Below, piece by piece: positions 7,358 through 16,839 of a stretch of 64,000 bases of DNA. Within the stretch, counting starts at the first letter, position 1, and each line of letters starts with the position of its first letter. Below the pieces are notes generated by a model. The model was given only the letters and a program-made list of their open reading frames with translations. It made no database searches and was not told the origin of the DNA. The stretch is from Phycisphaera sp. GTDB lineage: Bacteria; Planctomycetota; Phycisphaerae; Phycisphaerales; Zrk34. Position numbers and translations under genes: made by a program. Where the stretch lies: assembly GCA_016125285.1 (NCBI GenBank), contig WGMA01000006.1, positions 121,145 to 185,144 on the forward strand, in the 5' to 3' direction.

Positions 7358-8607
7358 GCTGTACCTTTAGTGTCGAAATGACCGAAGGCCCCGGCGTTGG
7401 ACAGCACCACGTCGAGGTGGTCGAACGCAAAGGACTGGGACACCCCGACAGCATCTGCGACGCGATCGCCGAACGCGCGAGCGTGGCGCTGTGTCGTGAG
7501 TACCAGCAGCGGTTCGGGCAGGTGCTGCACCACAACTGTGACAAGGCGTTGCTGCTCGCCGGTCAGGTCGAGCACAAGCTCGGCGGGGGCCGCGTGATCG
7601 AACCGATGTCGCTGATCATCGGCGACCGCGCCACGCACGTGCACGGCAGCGAGACGATCGACGTGCGCGGCATCGCCGAGGAAGCGGCGCGGCAGTGGAT
7701 CCGGCAGAACCTGCGATTCGTCGACCCCGACAAGCACGTCCGGTTCGACGTGCAGACGCGGCCCGGCGCGCCGTCCCTCGCCACCGACTTCGGCGCGATG
7801 CGCGCCAACGACACGTCCGTCGGCGTCGGCTTCGCGCCGCTCACCGAGACCGAGCGGCTCGTGCTCGAAACCGAGCGATACCTCAACAGCCCCGGCTTCA
7901 AGGACACGTTCCCGATGACCGGCGAGGACGTCAAGGTCATGGGCGTCCGCATCGGTGATCGCCTCGACCTCACCGTCGCGATGCCGCTGATCGACCGTTT
8001 CATCGACAGCGAGGCGGCCTACTTCCAGACGGTCGACGCCGTGCGGTTCGAGCTGCTCGTGCACCTGCGGCAGCGCCTCCAGACACTCAACGACGTCACG
8101 GTGCACGTCAACGTCAACGACCGCCGCAGTGCGGGCAACGCGGGCATGTACCTCTCGGTCATCGGCACCTCGGCCGAGGACGCGGACTCCGGCCAGGTCG
8201 GGCGCGGCAACCGCGTCAACGGCCTGATCACGCCGGGGCGGCCGCAGTCGCTCGAGGCCGCGGCCGGCAAGAACCCCGTCAGCCACGTCGGCAAGGTGTA
8301 CAACGTGCTGGCGCACCGGCTCGCGTCGCTGATCCATCAGCGGGTGCCGGGCCTGCGTGATGTGGTGGTGACGCTGGTGAGTCGGATCGGTCACCCGGTC
8401 GGTGAGCCGCTCGTCGTCGACGTGCGCGTGGGCCTGCAGATCCGCACGCTGCTGCAGGACGTCCGCGGGCCGATCATCGCGGTGATTCAGCAGGAGCTCG
8501 ACCGCCTGCCGCAATTCACGCGCGAGCTGGCTGAGGGACGCCACCCGGTCATCGGGCCGTCAACGCCGCTGGGCGTCCCCGCGACGCGCTCCGCCGCGGC
8601 GAGCTGA
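7354..8607 (+). CDS. Archaeal-type S-adenosylmethionine synthetase
   Basis: 417-aa methionine adenosyltransferase of the archaeal family (COG1812 type), which makes S-adenosylmethionine from methionine and ATP. Visible motifs: VVERKGLGHPDSICDAIAE near the N-terminus, TDFGAMRANDTSVGVGFAPL, GMYLSVIGTSAEDADSGQVG, GRGNRVNGLITPGRPQSLEA and AGKNPVSHVGKVYNVLAHRL. The length is usual for the archaeal enzyme and the sequence is unlike bacterial MetK. Archaeal-type enzymes are known in scattered bacteria. The gene overlaps the hemerythrin gene by 4 bases (ATGA), so the two are likely co-translated. Whether the organism also has an ordinary metK cannot be seen here. Confidence 0.9.
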   Translation: MSCTFSVEMTEGPGVGQHHVEVVERKGLGHPDSICDAIAERASVALCREYQQRFGQVLHHNCDKALLLAGQVEHKLGGGRVIEPMSLIIGDRATHVHGSETIDVRGIAEEAARQWIRQNLRFVDPDKHVRFDVQTRPGAPSLATDFGAMRANDTSVGVGFAPLTETERLVLETERYLNSPGFKDTFPMTGEDVKVMGVRIGDRLDLTVAMPLIDRFIDSEAAYFQTVDAVRFELLVHLRQRLQTLNDVTVHVNVNDRRSAGNAGMYLSVIGTSAEDADSGQVGRGNRVNGLITPGRPQSLEAAAGKNPVSHVGKVYNVLAHRLASLIHQRVPGLRDVVVTLVSRIGHPVGEPLVVDVRVGLQIRTLLQDVRGPIIAVIQQELDRLPQFTRELAEGRHPVIGPSTPLGVPATRSAAAS

Positions 8608-8629
8608 CGCGGCTTGCGCCCATGCCGTA

Positions 8630-9943
8630 TCAGGTGGCCAACAGTTCTCTGGTGATCTTGCCCTTCGACAACTCCATCGGGCGGCCGACCGGCGTGTAGA
8701 TGAGCTTGCCGGGATCGATGTCCAGCGCGTGCATCAGGGTGGCGTGGATATCGGGGATGGTCATCGGATCGGCGACCTTCTCCGAGCCCTGGGGATCCGT
8801 CTCGCCGTGGACGTAGCCGCGGCGGAACGGACCGCCGGCCAGTCCGATGGTGAAGCCGTGCGGCCAGTGGTCGCGGCCATCGGCGCCGTTGAGCTTGGGC
8901 GTCCGACCGAACTCGCCGCCGATGATCACGACGGTGTCGTCGTAGAGGTTACGCTTCTTGAGCGTGCGGATCAGCGCCGACAGCGCGGGGTCGAGCGTCT
9001 TGAGCTGCTTGGCCTGCCCGGCGTGGTTCTCGATGTGCGTATCCCAGCCGTCGAGCGTCACCTCCACGCAGCGCACGCCCACGCTCACCAGCCGCACCGC
9101 CGCGAGGCAGCCGCGGCCGAACGGCGTGTCGCCGAACGCGGCCAGCTCGTCGGCCGGCTCGTTGGTCACGTCGAACGCCTTGAGCTGCTCGGACGTCATC
9201 ATCTTCAACGCCGCGTCGATCTGCGTCTTGTGCAGCGTCTTGTCTTCGAGCTTCGCGATGCGCCGATTGGCGAACGCGCCGTTGACCACGTCGAGGTCCG
9301 CCAGCCGCTGCTTCTCCCGGTCGTCGGGCACGCGCGGCTTGACGTCGGGGATGTTGCCGTTCGTGTCGTTGATGCGGAACGCGTCGTACTTGTCGCCGAG
9401 GTATCCGCCGCGTCCGGCCCACTGGTTCGGCAGGATCGACACGTGCCGCGGGATCTCGACGCCGGCGACGGGCAGCTCGTGGCACAGCACCGCGCCGATC
9501 GACGGGTGCACGAGCGTCGGGTCGGGGCGGTAGCCGGTCTTGACGTTGTAGGTCGCGCGCTCGTGGTCGCCCTCCTTGGAGGTCACCGAGCGGACGAGCG
9601 TCATCTCGTGCATGAGCTCGGCGGTCTGCTCGAGGCCGGGTGCGAACCGCACGCCTTTGAGCGACGTGTCGATCGCGCCGGTGCCGTAGGCGATCGGCGA
9701 GTTGGGCTTCGGGTCGAAGGTCTCGAGCTGCGACGGCCCGCCGCCGAGCCAGACGAGGATGATCGACTTGGCCGGGCGACCCGTCTTGGACGTCTCGGCG
9801 TCGAGGGCGAGCAGCTGCGCGACCGGCGTCATCCACGCCAGCCCGCTGAGGCCCGCGGCCCGAAGCAGCGTGCGACGCGAAACGTGGTCGGCGGAGTGGC
9901 AGGCGCCGTGCCTGTCGTCGTGATCGTGGTGGTGATTGCACAT
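8630..9943 (-). CDS. DUF1501 domain-containing protein with Tat signal
   Basis: 437-aa protein of the DUF1501 family (alkaline-phosphatase-like fold), exported by the Tat route: SRRTLLRAAGLSGLAWM follows a His-rich N-terminus (CNHHHDHDDRHGACH) that may bind metal before or during export. Internal landmarks include VWLGGGPSQLETFDPKPNSP, MTLVRSVTSKEGDHERATY, VSVGVRCVEVTLDGWDTHIE and GGEFGRTPKLNGADGRDHWP. DUF1501 proteins are typically encoded beside planctomycete DUF1549/DUF1553 proteins; here one starts 30 bases upstream (9973-11598) on the same strand, so they probably form an operon. The biochemical role of the pair is unknown. Length is normal. Confidence 0.92.
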   Translation of the reverse strand: MCNHHHDHDDRHGACHSADHVSRRTLLRAAGLSGLAWMTPVAQLLALDAETSKTGRPAKSIILVWLGGGPSQLETFDPKPNSPIAYGTGAIDTSLKGVRFAPGLEQTAELMHEMTLVRSVTSKEGDHERATYNVKTGYRPDPTLVHPSIGAVLCHELPVAGVEIPRHVSILPNQWAGRGGYLGDKYDAFRINDTNGNIPDVKPRVPDDREKQRLADLDVVNGAFANRRIAKLEDKTLHKTQIDAALKMMTSEQLKAFDVTNEPADELAAFGDTPFGRGCLAAVRLVSVGVRCVEVTLDGWDTHIENHAGQAKQLKTLDPALSALIRTLKKRNLYDDTVVIIGGEFGRTPKLNGADGRDHWPHGFTIGLAGGPFRRGYVHGETDPQGSEKVADPMTIPDIHATLMHALDIDPGKLIYTPVGRPMELSKGKITRELLAT

Positions 9944-9972
9944 GGCTTTGCCCAGTTGTCAGGAGTCAGGGG

Positions 9973-11598
9973 TCAGTGGTCCCATGAAAACTCGGTCGAG
10001 TTGATCAGCACCCAGTACAGGTCTTCCAGCGCCCGGTTACGCGACGGGCCCTTCGTGTCCTTGAGCCGGGTGACGAAGTGCTCGCGCTCGGCGTCCGTGG
10101 GGCGGCGGGAAAGCACGGCCAGGTACGCGGTCTCGATCGCGGTCGCGTCGTCGGGCGCGAGCACCGCGATGCGCGTCGCGGCGTTCATCACGAGGTTTTC
10201 CTTCGTGCGATCCTTGACCATGTTGCCGTTCATCATCAGCAGCCGCTGCGGGATCGTGCCGCCGCGGTCGACGAACTCGTCCTCGCCGGTGTCGCCGTAG
10301 CGCTGCACGAAGCCGTTCTCCTGCGCGAACCGCGCGATCTTCATGATGATGTGCGACTCGGCGTCGATCGTCTTCAGCGACGCCGACTGCAGCACCGCCC
10401 CGGCGACCTGCTCGGGACGCAGGCGCGACATCGGGAACGCCGCCCAGCAGTTCTCGTGCTTCTTGGTGATCTCGACACCCTCCGGCGCCCGGCTGTCGAG
10501 CTGGTACACGCGTGTCGCCGCGATGAGTCGCATCAGCCGACGCAGGTCGTAGCCGTGCGCCACAAAGTCGTCGGCCAGCGTCTGCATGCCCGGCGGGTAG
10601 GGCGGCTCGAGCGGGATCTCGTCAATCGGGTCGACGAGCGGGCGGCCGAACATCAGCGCCCACACGCGGTTCACCGTCGCCCGAGCGAACGCGCCGTTGT
10701 CCTTGTTCGTCACCCAAGCCGCCAGCCGCTGCCGAGCCGTGCCCTGCTCCGGCAGCAGCTCCTGCGCGAAGGGCACCACCGGCGGCACCTTCTCCTCGGT
10801 GTCGTGGTGCAGGTACTTGAACTCGTAGTCGCGTTCCTTGTCACGCACGCCCGTCGCCGTCATGTCCGTCCCGGCGAAGAACGCCGCGAGGTGATGAAAG
10901 TCCGACTGCTTCCAGCGGTCACCCAGCTTGTCGTTGTGGCACTGCACGCAGTCGATCCGCACGCCGAGGAACGCACGCGACACGCGCGCCGCGAGCTTCA
11001 CCTCGTCCGGCCCGCGCTCCTTGTTGTTCTGGTCGATCGTCACCGTCACGAAGTTCACCGCCGGGTTGTTCGTCCACAGCCCGTCGCCCGCGATCAGCTC
11101 ACGCGTCAGCTGGTCGTAGCTGACGTTCTGCTGCACCTGGTCGCTGAGCCACGTCACGAACCGACGCCGCCGGTACACCAGGAACGGCCCGCCCTCGACG
11201 CCCACGTACGCCCGCGCCAATCGCTCCGCCACGTAGTCCGAGTACCGCCGATCCTCCAGCAGGTGCGCCACCCACCACTGCACCCGCTGCTCGGCGGGCA
11301 CCTGCTCGAACACGCGGATCTCCTCGATCGACGGGATCGTCCCGGTCAGACCCAGCGACAACCGCCGCGCGATCGTCAGGTCGTCCGCCCGCTCAACGGG
11401 CGTCAGCTTGCTCCGCGTCCAGTACTCCGCGAACTCGCCGTCGATCTTGTCGACGACGCTGCGGAAGTCCTCCCGCTGGTTGATCTGCCAATCCAGCGAC
11501 CGCGCCGCCGGCGGCGCGTCCACCTTCAGCAGGCTCGCCGCCACCGCCCCGAACCCCGCCAGGCAGATTGCGATGAAAAGTAGGTTCCGTTTCCACAT
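9973..11598 (-). CDS. DUF1549/DUF1553 planctomycete protein with CxxCH motif
   Basis: 541-aa exported or membrane-anchored protein. The N-terminal helix LLFIAICLAGFGAVAASLL could be an uncleaved anchor. DUF1549 features follow (DLTIARRLSLGLTGTIPSIE, RYSDYVAERLARAYVG), then one c-type heme motif in RIDCVQCHNDKLGDRW, and a DUF1553 region (ATVNRVWALMFGRPLVDP, RLRPEQVAGAVLQ, LYWVLINSTEFSWDH). Unlike the protein at 1-1690 it lacks the N-terminal cytochrome C domain. It is followed by a DUF1501 gene after 29 bases, the standard planctomycete pairing. The ATG at 11598 places the hydrophobic helix at the N-terminus; a start ten codons upstream (11628) is also open. Confidence 0.9.
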   Translation of the reverse strand: MWKRNLLFIAICLAGFGAVAASLLKVDAPPAARSLDWQINQREDFRSVVDKIDGEFAEYWTRSKLTPVERADDLTIARRLSLGLTGTIPSIEEIRVFEQVPAEQRVQWWVAHLLEDRRYSDYVAERLARAYVGVEGGPFLVYRRRRFVTWLSDQVQQNVSYDQLTRELIAGDGLWTNNPAVNFVTVTIDQNNKERGPDEVKLAARVSRAFLGVRIDCVQCHNDKLGDRWKQSDFHHLAAFFAGTDMTATGVRDKERDYEFKYLHHDTEEKVPPVVPFAQELLPEQGTARQRLAAWVTNKDNGAFARATVNRVWALMFGRPLVDPIDEIPLEPPYPPGMQTLADDFVAHGYDLRRLMRLIAATRVYQLDSRAPEGVEITKKHENCWAAFPMSRLRPEQVAGAVLQSASLKTIDAESHIIMKIARFAQENGFVQRYGDTGEDEFVDRGGTIPQRLLMMNGNMVKDRTKENLVMNAATRIAVLAPDDATAIETAYLAVLSRRPTDAEREHFVTRLKDTKGPSRNRALEDLYWVLINSTEFSWDH

Positions 11599-11678
11599 GC
11601 CGTGTGCCCCATTTGGGTGTCCAACCAAGCATACCCGACGCGGCGGGCGCGGTTGCGGGTAGGGAATTAAGGCGCGGA

Positions 11679-13193
11679 TCAGTCGATGTTTTGCTTCTCA
11701 AGGATTGAAAGCCAGGGATCGTGAAGAACGAGGTCGGCCCTGTGGTTTTCCCACCATGATCGAAAGTGCTCATACGCCCAAGCGCGATAGTCGGCGGGTC
11801 TGCCCGATGCAGGGGTCGTCGGATAAGGCAACGGGATACCGCTCTGTTTAGCAGAATTGGTCAGCAGGATCATGACGCGCTCGGGGAGATGGAGATGAGA
11901 AAACTGTCGTGCGTAGTTGATCTGAACGAACTTGCCAGACCCAAAGCGATTTTCGATGGGAGGCGATTTGAGAGCGTCGAGTGCTCGGTCCATCGCTGAT
12001 TTGTCGCCGTGACGTGCGAGGGTCAGTGCCGCCCAGATTCCCGGGTTGCCGGGCAGCTTCATCAACTCTCTAAGCTTGGCCTTGCCCATCGCCTCGTCTT
12101 CAAAGCAGAGGTATGTGGCCCCAGTGACGCGGACGTATGGGTCCTTCGCCTCGGTCAGTGCGAGAAAGTGCTTTCGTCGATCAACGGCGCACTGCATAGC
12201 GAACATGGACGCGCGGACATAGCCCATGTCGTCGTACGAATTGTCTTCGTCTCTGAAGTCCGTCTTCAGCAACGCGTCGACAGCACTATCGGGGGTCTTC
12301 AGCGGACGTTCGAATGCGACAGGTTCCTTCAACTCGCCAGGAGGTCCCGGGGCGACCCTGGGCCGCAGTGCAAGGACGCGCGGAATGGACGGGTCGACAC
12401 GCTCAATGAGCTTATCGCAATAGTCGCCTATGTCACCTGTTAGCGAGGTGATCTTCGTCCGCAGGGCGGCTGCGGTCGTCTCTGGTGAACGAAGCAGATC
12501 GTCAAGTTCGGCCAGCCTCTTCAAGTCAGCCGCCTCAATCAAGAAACTCCCATCTGTAATGGGACCGAGTGGTTCCTTCTTCGACCTAGCGGCCTTGATG
12601 CCCGCCTGTATGAAATCGCTTTCCATCACTTTGCTGAGCGCGTCGCGAAGCACGGCAATCTCAACCAGTTCAGCCGGGCCTTCACGATAGGCCATAACAG
12701 CCTCACGCATCCGCTTTAGTTCGCTCGATTTTGTGATGTGGTAAAACGGATTGTCGTCTATCAGGTCCGCCATGTTGTTCACGGCGTCGCACTCGATAGG
12801 TAGGCGCCCGATCTGCAGCAGCGCCGTTTGATAATGTGCGGGAATCACGCGTAGCCACAGCGGGATTCCTGACGGGCCCGACGTGCTAAGTATGTCGGAC
12901 GGGTCTTGGCTCTTGAATGCGACGAACACGAAACGTTGCCCAACCAGCGACGTTTGAAACTGCTGGCCCCAGTAGTTGACGTATAGGCGGAGGCGCACGA
13001 TTTCACCGGGCTTATGCTGACCGGTCCAGCACTCGATGACCTTGTAGTCCGCGACGATCCCGCCCGAGGTGACGCACTCGACGACACCGATGAAATCCGC
13101 TTGGGCAACTATTTCTGGCCATGGAATATGCCTAACCGATGTGGCCTCAACGCGCGAACCCACCAGGAGCAGTAGCAGGCACCCAAAAGTCAT
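11679..13193 (-). CDS. Exported protein of unknown function
   Basis: 504-aa protein with a signal peptide (MTFGCLLLLLVGSRVEATS). After this, a region (IVAQADFIGVVECVTSGGIV, VIECWTGQHKPGEIVRLRLY) resembles a small secreted beta-barrel module found in planctomycete proteins, and the C-terminal half (about residues 330-500) contains HEAT-like helical segments (VRVTGATYLCFEDEAMGKAK, PGIWAALTLARHGDKSAMDR). No family is firmly recognised. The start chosen places the signal peptide first; the frame is open 54 codons further upstream but that sequence is polar and lies in the gap to the divergent gene at 13324. GC content is lower by eye than in the neighbours, which may indicate acquisition. Confidence 0.75.
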   Translation of the reverse strand: MTFGCLLLLLVGSRVEATSVRHIPWPEIVAQADFIGVVECVTSGGIVADYKVIECWTGQHKPGEIVRLRLYVNYWGQQFQTSLVGQRFVFVAFKSQDPSDILSTSGPSGIPLWLRVIPAHYQTALLQIGRLPIECDAVNNMADLIDDNPFYHITKSSELKRMREAVMAYREGPAELVEIAVLRDALSKVMESDFIQAGIKAARSKKEPLGPITDGSFLIEAADLKRLAELDDLLRSPETTAAALRTKITSLTGDIGDYCDKLIERVDPSIPRVLALRPRVAPGPPGELKEPVAFERPLKTPDSAVDALLKTDFRDEDNSYDDMGYVRASMFAMQCAVDRRKHFLALTEAKDPYVRVTGATYLCFEDEAMGKAKLRELMKLPGNPGIWAALTLARHGDKSAMDRALDALKSPPIENRFGSGKFVQINYARQFSHLHLPERVMILLTNSAKQSGIPLPYPTTPASGRPADYRAWAYEHFRSWWENHRADLVLHDPWLSILEKQNID

Positions 13194-13323
13194 CCCGTAG
13201 TTTTTGCACACTGAACACCCCGAATCTGAGTCCGATCGCAAATTCGAACTTGGCAGCCAGCGGATTATAGGCGTCGGTGCAACCCACCGGTACGTCTGTG
13301 GTAAGTTGGTTGGGAGCGCACGC

Positions 13324-14664
13324 ATGTCTGAAACGGTTGCCGAGAGCACGAACACGCATGTCGTCGAGGTGGCGCGGATGGCGGATGGGCCGCTGGATCT
13401 GACCGAGGACGTGGCCGAGTCGCGGGCGGAAGCCTACGCGGCGGGCGGTTCGGATTGGGTCGGGCCGGTCACGGACGCCGCCGCCGAGGTTATTACCGGC
13501 GGCGGGGCGGACGCGGGTGAAGGTGAAGCCAAGCCGCGCCGTGGGGTGAGGGACTGGATCAGGCTGCTGTATCGCTGGACCGCGTCGGCGATCGACTGGC
13601 TGTTCGGGGCGGTGACGATGATCGTCACGCTGGCGGTGCTGGCGACGATCCCCGTGCTGAACCTGCTGAGCCTCGGCTACCTGCTGTCGGTCAGCGGGCG
13701 GGTCGCGGCGTCGGGGCGGCTGCGGGACGGGTTTCCGCTGATCCGTCGCGCGTCGGTGATCGGGCGGATCGTGATCTGCTCGGGGTTGCTGCTGCTGCCG
13801 GTGCGGTTCGTGTCGGACCTGTGGGAGTCGGCCCGGCTGATCGACGCCTCGAGCGTCAACACCACGGCGTGGCGCGTCGCGCTGATCCTGCTGACCACGC
13901 TGACCGTGTGGCACATCACGTGGGCGATCATCCGCGGCGGTCGCGTGCGGCACTTCCTCTGGCCCGCGCCGCGGCGCTTCGTCCGCTGGCTGCGCACGCC
14001 GGGCAAGTACGCAACGATGCGCGACAAGGTCTACGACTTCGTCGTCGCGCTCGACCTGCCGGGCTACTTCTGGCTCGGTGCACGCGGGTTCGTCGCGACG
14101 GTGATCTGGCTGATCGCGCCGGTCGCGGTGCTGATGGCGGCGATGAGCACCGCGCCCGACCAGGGCGGCGGGCTCCTCGCGTTTGTCGGCATCGTGATGC
14201 TGGCGTTCGTCGTGCTTTACCTGCCGTTCCTCCAGTGCCACTTCGCCGCGGAGAACCGCTTCGGCGCGATGTTCGAGTGGCGGACCGTGCGGCGGATGTT
14301 CAACCGGGCGCCGATCGCGTGGTGGGCGGCGCTGCTGATCATGCTGCTGTTCGCGCTGCCGCTGTACCTGCTGAAGATCGAGCTGACCCCGGCCGAGGTC
14401 GCTTGGCTGCCGAGCCTGGTGTTCGTGATGTTCATCTTCCCGGCGCGCCTGCTGGCCGGCTGGGCGGTGGGGCGGGCGCGTCTGCGTGAGGAGCCACGGC
14501 ACGGGTTCTTCCGCTGGGCGGCGCGGCTCGGGTTCGTGCCGGTCGTCATGGCCTACGCGCTGATCGTCTACGGCACGCAGTTCGTCTCGTGGTACGGCAC
14601 GCTGAGCATCCTCGAGCAGCACGCCTTCCTCGTGCCCGCGCCGATGCTCGGCTTCGGGCATTGA
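13324..14664 (+). CDS. Multi-pass membrane protein of unknown function
   Basis: 446-aa integral membrane protein. About 75 polar N-terminal residues are followed by at least seven hydrophobic segments, for example AVTMIVTLAVLATIPVLNLL, VIWLIAPVAVLMAAM, FVGIVMLAFVVLYLPFLQC and AALLIMLLFALPLYLL. The segment NLLSLGYLLSVSGRVAASGRL resembles planctomycete membrane proteins of the DUF4013 kind, but the assignment is loose. The ATG at 13324 is supported by GGGAG at normal spacing. It is the first of three consecutive plus-strand membrane genes (13324-15998) that could be co-transcribed. Confidence 0.78.
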   Translation: MSETVAESTNTHVVEVARMADGPLDLTEDVAESRAEAYAAGGSDWVGPVTDAAAEVITGGGADAGEGEAKPRRGVRDWIRLLYRWTASAIDWLFGAVTMIVTLAVLATIPVLNLLSLGYLLSVSGRVAASGRLRDGFPLIRRASVIGRIVICSGLLLLPVRFVSDLWESARLIDASSVNTTAWRVALILLTTLTVWHITWAIIRGGRVRHFLWPAPRRFVRWLRTPGKYATMRDKVYDFVVALDLPGYFWLGARGFVATVIWLIAPVAVLMAAMSTAPDQGGGLLAFVGIVMLAFVVLYLPFLQCHFAAENRFGAMFEWRTVRRMFNRAPIAWWAALLIMLLFALPLYLLKIELTPAEVAWLPSLVFVMFIFPARLLAGWAVGRARLREEPRHGFFRWAARLGFVPVVMAYALIVYGTQFVSWYGTLSILEQHAFLVPAPMLGFGH

Positions 14665-14745
14665 CGCGCGTTTGTGTGACATCCCCGCGCCGGATTCCCG
14701 CAGGAGAAGCGCCCCGTGACACTACGATTCGGTTGGAGGTGCGAC

Positions 14746-15240
14746 ATGACCTATCAGCACACCCAACGCGCTCCGATGTATCTGCTGCTCCTCACGGCTG
14801 GTGTGGCGTTGCTGCTCGGGGCGATCCTGTCCTGGCCTCATCCCGCGTGTTACGGCATGGCCGGCGGCGGGGCGGTCGTCACGCTCTTGGCCTTCGCGTT
14901 CTGTCACCTGCGTGTCCGCGATATCGGCGACGCACTCGCCGTCGGCTTCGGCCCGCTGCCTTTGTTCCGCAAACGCGTGCCGTACGACGCGGTGACCGGC
15001 GTCCGCACCGACCGCTCCAGCGTGCTCGACGGCTGGGGCATCCACTACCGCCCGGGCCTCGGGTGGATCTGGAACCTGTGGGGTCGCGACTGCGTCCGCA
15101 TCGAGATGGGCGACCGCACGCTCCGCATCGGCACCGACGAGCCCGAGGCGCTATGCGCGTTCCTGCGAGAGCGGTCGGGCTCAGGTGATTCGTCCGTTGA
15201 CGCGGTCGACGCCGGTGCGTCCGTGGCGGTCGACGGCTAA
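14746..15240 (+). CDS. Small membrane protein with PH-like domain
   Basis: 164-aa protein: two N-terminal transmembrane helices (MYLLLLTAGVALLLGAIL and a GGGAVVTLLAFAFCHL segment) followed by a cytoplasmic beta-rich part with GWGIHYRPGLGWIWNLWGRD and LRIGTDEPEALCAFLRER, which resembles bacterial PH-domain membrane proteins. The ATG at 14746 is chosen because GGAGG lies seven bases upstream; an upstream GTG (14716) lacks such a site. It sits between a multi-pass membrane protein and a PAP2 phosphatase, suggesting a membrane-lipid context, but its role is unknown. Confidence 0.75.
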   Translation: MTYQHTQRAPMYLLLLTAGVALLLGAILSWPHPACYGMAGGGAVVTLLAFAFCHLRVRDIGDALAVGFGPLPLFRKRVPYDAVTGVRTDRSSVLDGWGIHYRPGLGWIWNLWGRDCVRIEMGDRTLRIGTDEPEALCAFLRERSGSGDSSVDAVDAGASVAVDG

Positions 15241-15275
15241 CATGATGCCCGGCGATTCCGCCGCGACCGAGCCGC

Positions 15276-15998
15276 ATGTCCGACACGCCTCTTCACACAA
15301 CCGGCGCCGATCACGCCGACGCTCACGCCGACGTTGACGTCCCGTCGATCGCGGCCCGTGTGCGTGCGGAGGCCGGCTACAAAGTCATCGTGACCCTCGT
15401 GCTGCTCCTCGTGCTCAACGTGGGCTATTTCGGCGCGCAGCACGTGTCACTGGTCGCGCCACGCCGCGCGTGGTCGACATGGATCGACCGCGTCGTGCCC
15501 TTCGCCCCGGCGGTGTGGGTGTGGGTCTACGGCTCGATGTACATCATGCTGCCGCTGCCGCCGCTGCTGCTGACCCGTCGGAACGACCTGACCCGATTCG
15601 CCTGCGGGTTCGCGGCGATGGCGTGCGTGGCGTGCTTCGTCTTCGTCGTGATGCCGATCACCGCCCCGCGCCCGCACGACGCCGCGTCAACCGACGTGTG
15701 GCTCTACCGCGTGCTGCTCTGGCTGGACCGCCCGCTGAACTGCCTGCCGTCGCTGCACATCGCGCTGATCGTCTACGCGCTGCTGCTCGCCGGGCGCGTC
15801 ACGCGCGTCGGCTTTACCGCGTCGACCCGCACGCGGACGCTGATCGCGCTGTGGGCGTGGGGCGCGGCGATCACGTACTCCACGCTCGCCACCAAGCAAC
15901 ACTGGTTCGTCGATATCCCCACCGGCGCCGCCCTCGGCGTGATCGCGCACACGCTGGCGTGGCGCGGCGCTCGGCACGATCCGGTCCTGCATGTATGA
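15276..15998 (+). CDS. PAP2-superfamily membrane phosphatase/phosphotransferase
   Basis: 240-aa integral membrane protein of the PAP2/inositolphosphotransferase group. Several transmembrane helices are visible (VIVTLVLLLVLNVGYFGA, FACGFAAMACVACFVFVVMP). Active-site motifs are NCLPSLHIAL (the PSxxH motif) and STLATKQHWFVDIPTG (the His-containing last motif), while the KxxxxxxRP first motif is not obvious. These features fit lipid phosphatases or inositol-phosphorylceramide synthase-like enzymes acting at the membrane. It starts 35 bases after the preceding membrane-protein gene and is probably in the same transcription unit. Confidence 0.83.
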   Translation: MSDTPLHTTGADHADAHADVDVPSIAARVRAEAGYKVIVTLVLLLVLNVGYFGAQHVSLVAPRRAWSTWIDRVVPFAPAVWVWVYGSMYIMLPLPPLLLTRRNDLTRFACGFAAMACVACFVFVVMPITAPRPHDAASTDVWLYRVLLWLDRPLNCLPSLHIALIVYALLLAGRVTRVGFTASTRTRTLIALWAWGAAITYSTLATKQHWFVDIPTGAALGVIAHTLAWRGARHDPVLHV

Positions 15999-16082
15999 CA
16001 TCGCCCCGCGTGTCACCTACGCTCTGGGCGGCTATCTGTTTGTGAATCAACGCCACCGGATCCCCGTTGCAGGAGTCGCTTC

Positions 16083-16823
16083 ATGCGCATTGCCCCGACC
16101 ATCGTATTCAGCTTCATCGTCGGCCTCGCCCTGGCGGTGCACGCCGACGAAACGGCCAGTCAATCCGACATGCCCGCGTTCGCCAAGGGCAATGTGATCC
16201 TCTTTCAGGGCGATTCGATCACCGACGGCAACCGCGGCCGCAGCGCCGATCCGAACCACATCCTCGGGCACGGCTACTGCTTCATCATCTCCGCGAAATA
16301 CGGCGCGATGTATCCCGACCGCGAACTCGACTTCATGAACCGTGGCGTGAGCGGCAACACCGTCGCCAACCTGCAGGCACGCTGGGACGCCGACACGCTC
16401 AAGTACAAGCCCGACGTCCTCAGCATCCTGATCGGCGTCAACGACATCGGCCGCGGCGTGAGCGTTGAGGATTACGAGAAACAGTACGACAAGCTGCTGG
16501 CCGACACGGTCGCCGCGCTGCCGAACGTGCAGCTGATCCTCGGCGAGCCGTTCGGCCTGCCCGTCGGCAAGGTGAAAGGCCAGTGGGACACACGCCGCGA
16601 GAAACTCGAGCAGTTCCGGGCGGTGGTCGAGAAACTCGCCGCGAAGTACCACGCGCCGGTGGTGCACTACCAGCAGGTGTTTGATGACGCCTGCTCGCGT
16701 GCTCCGGCGGACTACTGGATCTGGGACGGCGTGCACCCCACGTACCGCGGGCATCAACTCATGGCCGACGCGTGGGTCGCCACGCTCGACGCGTGGTGGC
16801 GCGAGAAGCACGGCAAGAAGTGA
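16083..16823 (+). CDS. Exported SGNH/GDSL hydrolase
   Basis: 246-aa secreted esterase-type hydrolase. A signal peptide (APTIVFSFIVGLALAVHA) precedes the catalytic blocks: block I GDSITDG (nucleophile Ser), block II NRGVSGNTV, block III IGVNDIG, and block V DGVHPTYRGH with catalytic Asp and His. This order and length are typical of SGNH hydrolases such as carbohydrate acetyl esterases, so a role in deacetylating polysaccharide is plausible. CAGGAG at good spacing supports the ATG. It converges with the alpha/beta hydrolase gene at 16840-17709, with 16 bases between stops. Confidence 0.92.
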   Translation: MRIAPTIVFSFIVGLALAVHADETASQSDMPAFAKGNVILFQGDSITDGNRGRSADPNHILGHGYCFIISAKYGAMYPDRELDFMNRGVSGNTVANLQARWDADTLKYKPDVLSILIGVNDIGRGVSVEDYEKQYDKLLADTVAALPNVQLILGEPFGLPVGKVKGQWDTRREKLEQFRAVVEKLAAKYHAPVVHYQQVFDDACSRAPADYWIWDGVHPTYRGHQLMADAWVATLDAWWREKHGKK

Positions 16824-16839
16824 GCGGCGGGGAGTTGTG

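Noticed and set aside
8630..11598. Respiratory cytochrome complex
   Set aside because: Only one CxxCH motif and no other electron-transfer components; it is the common DUF1549/1553-DUF1501 pairing.
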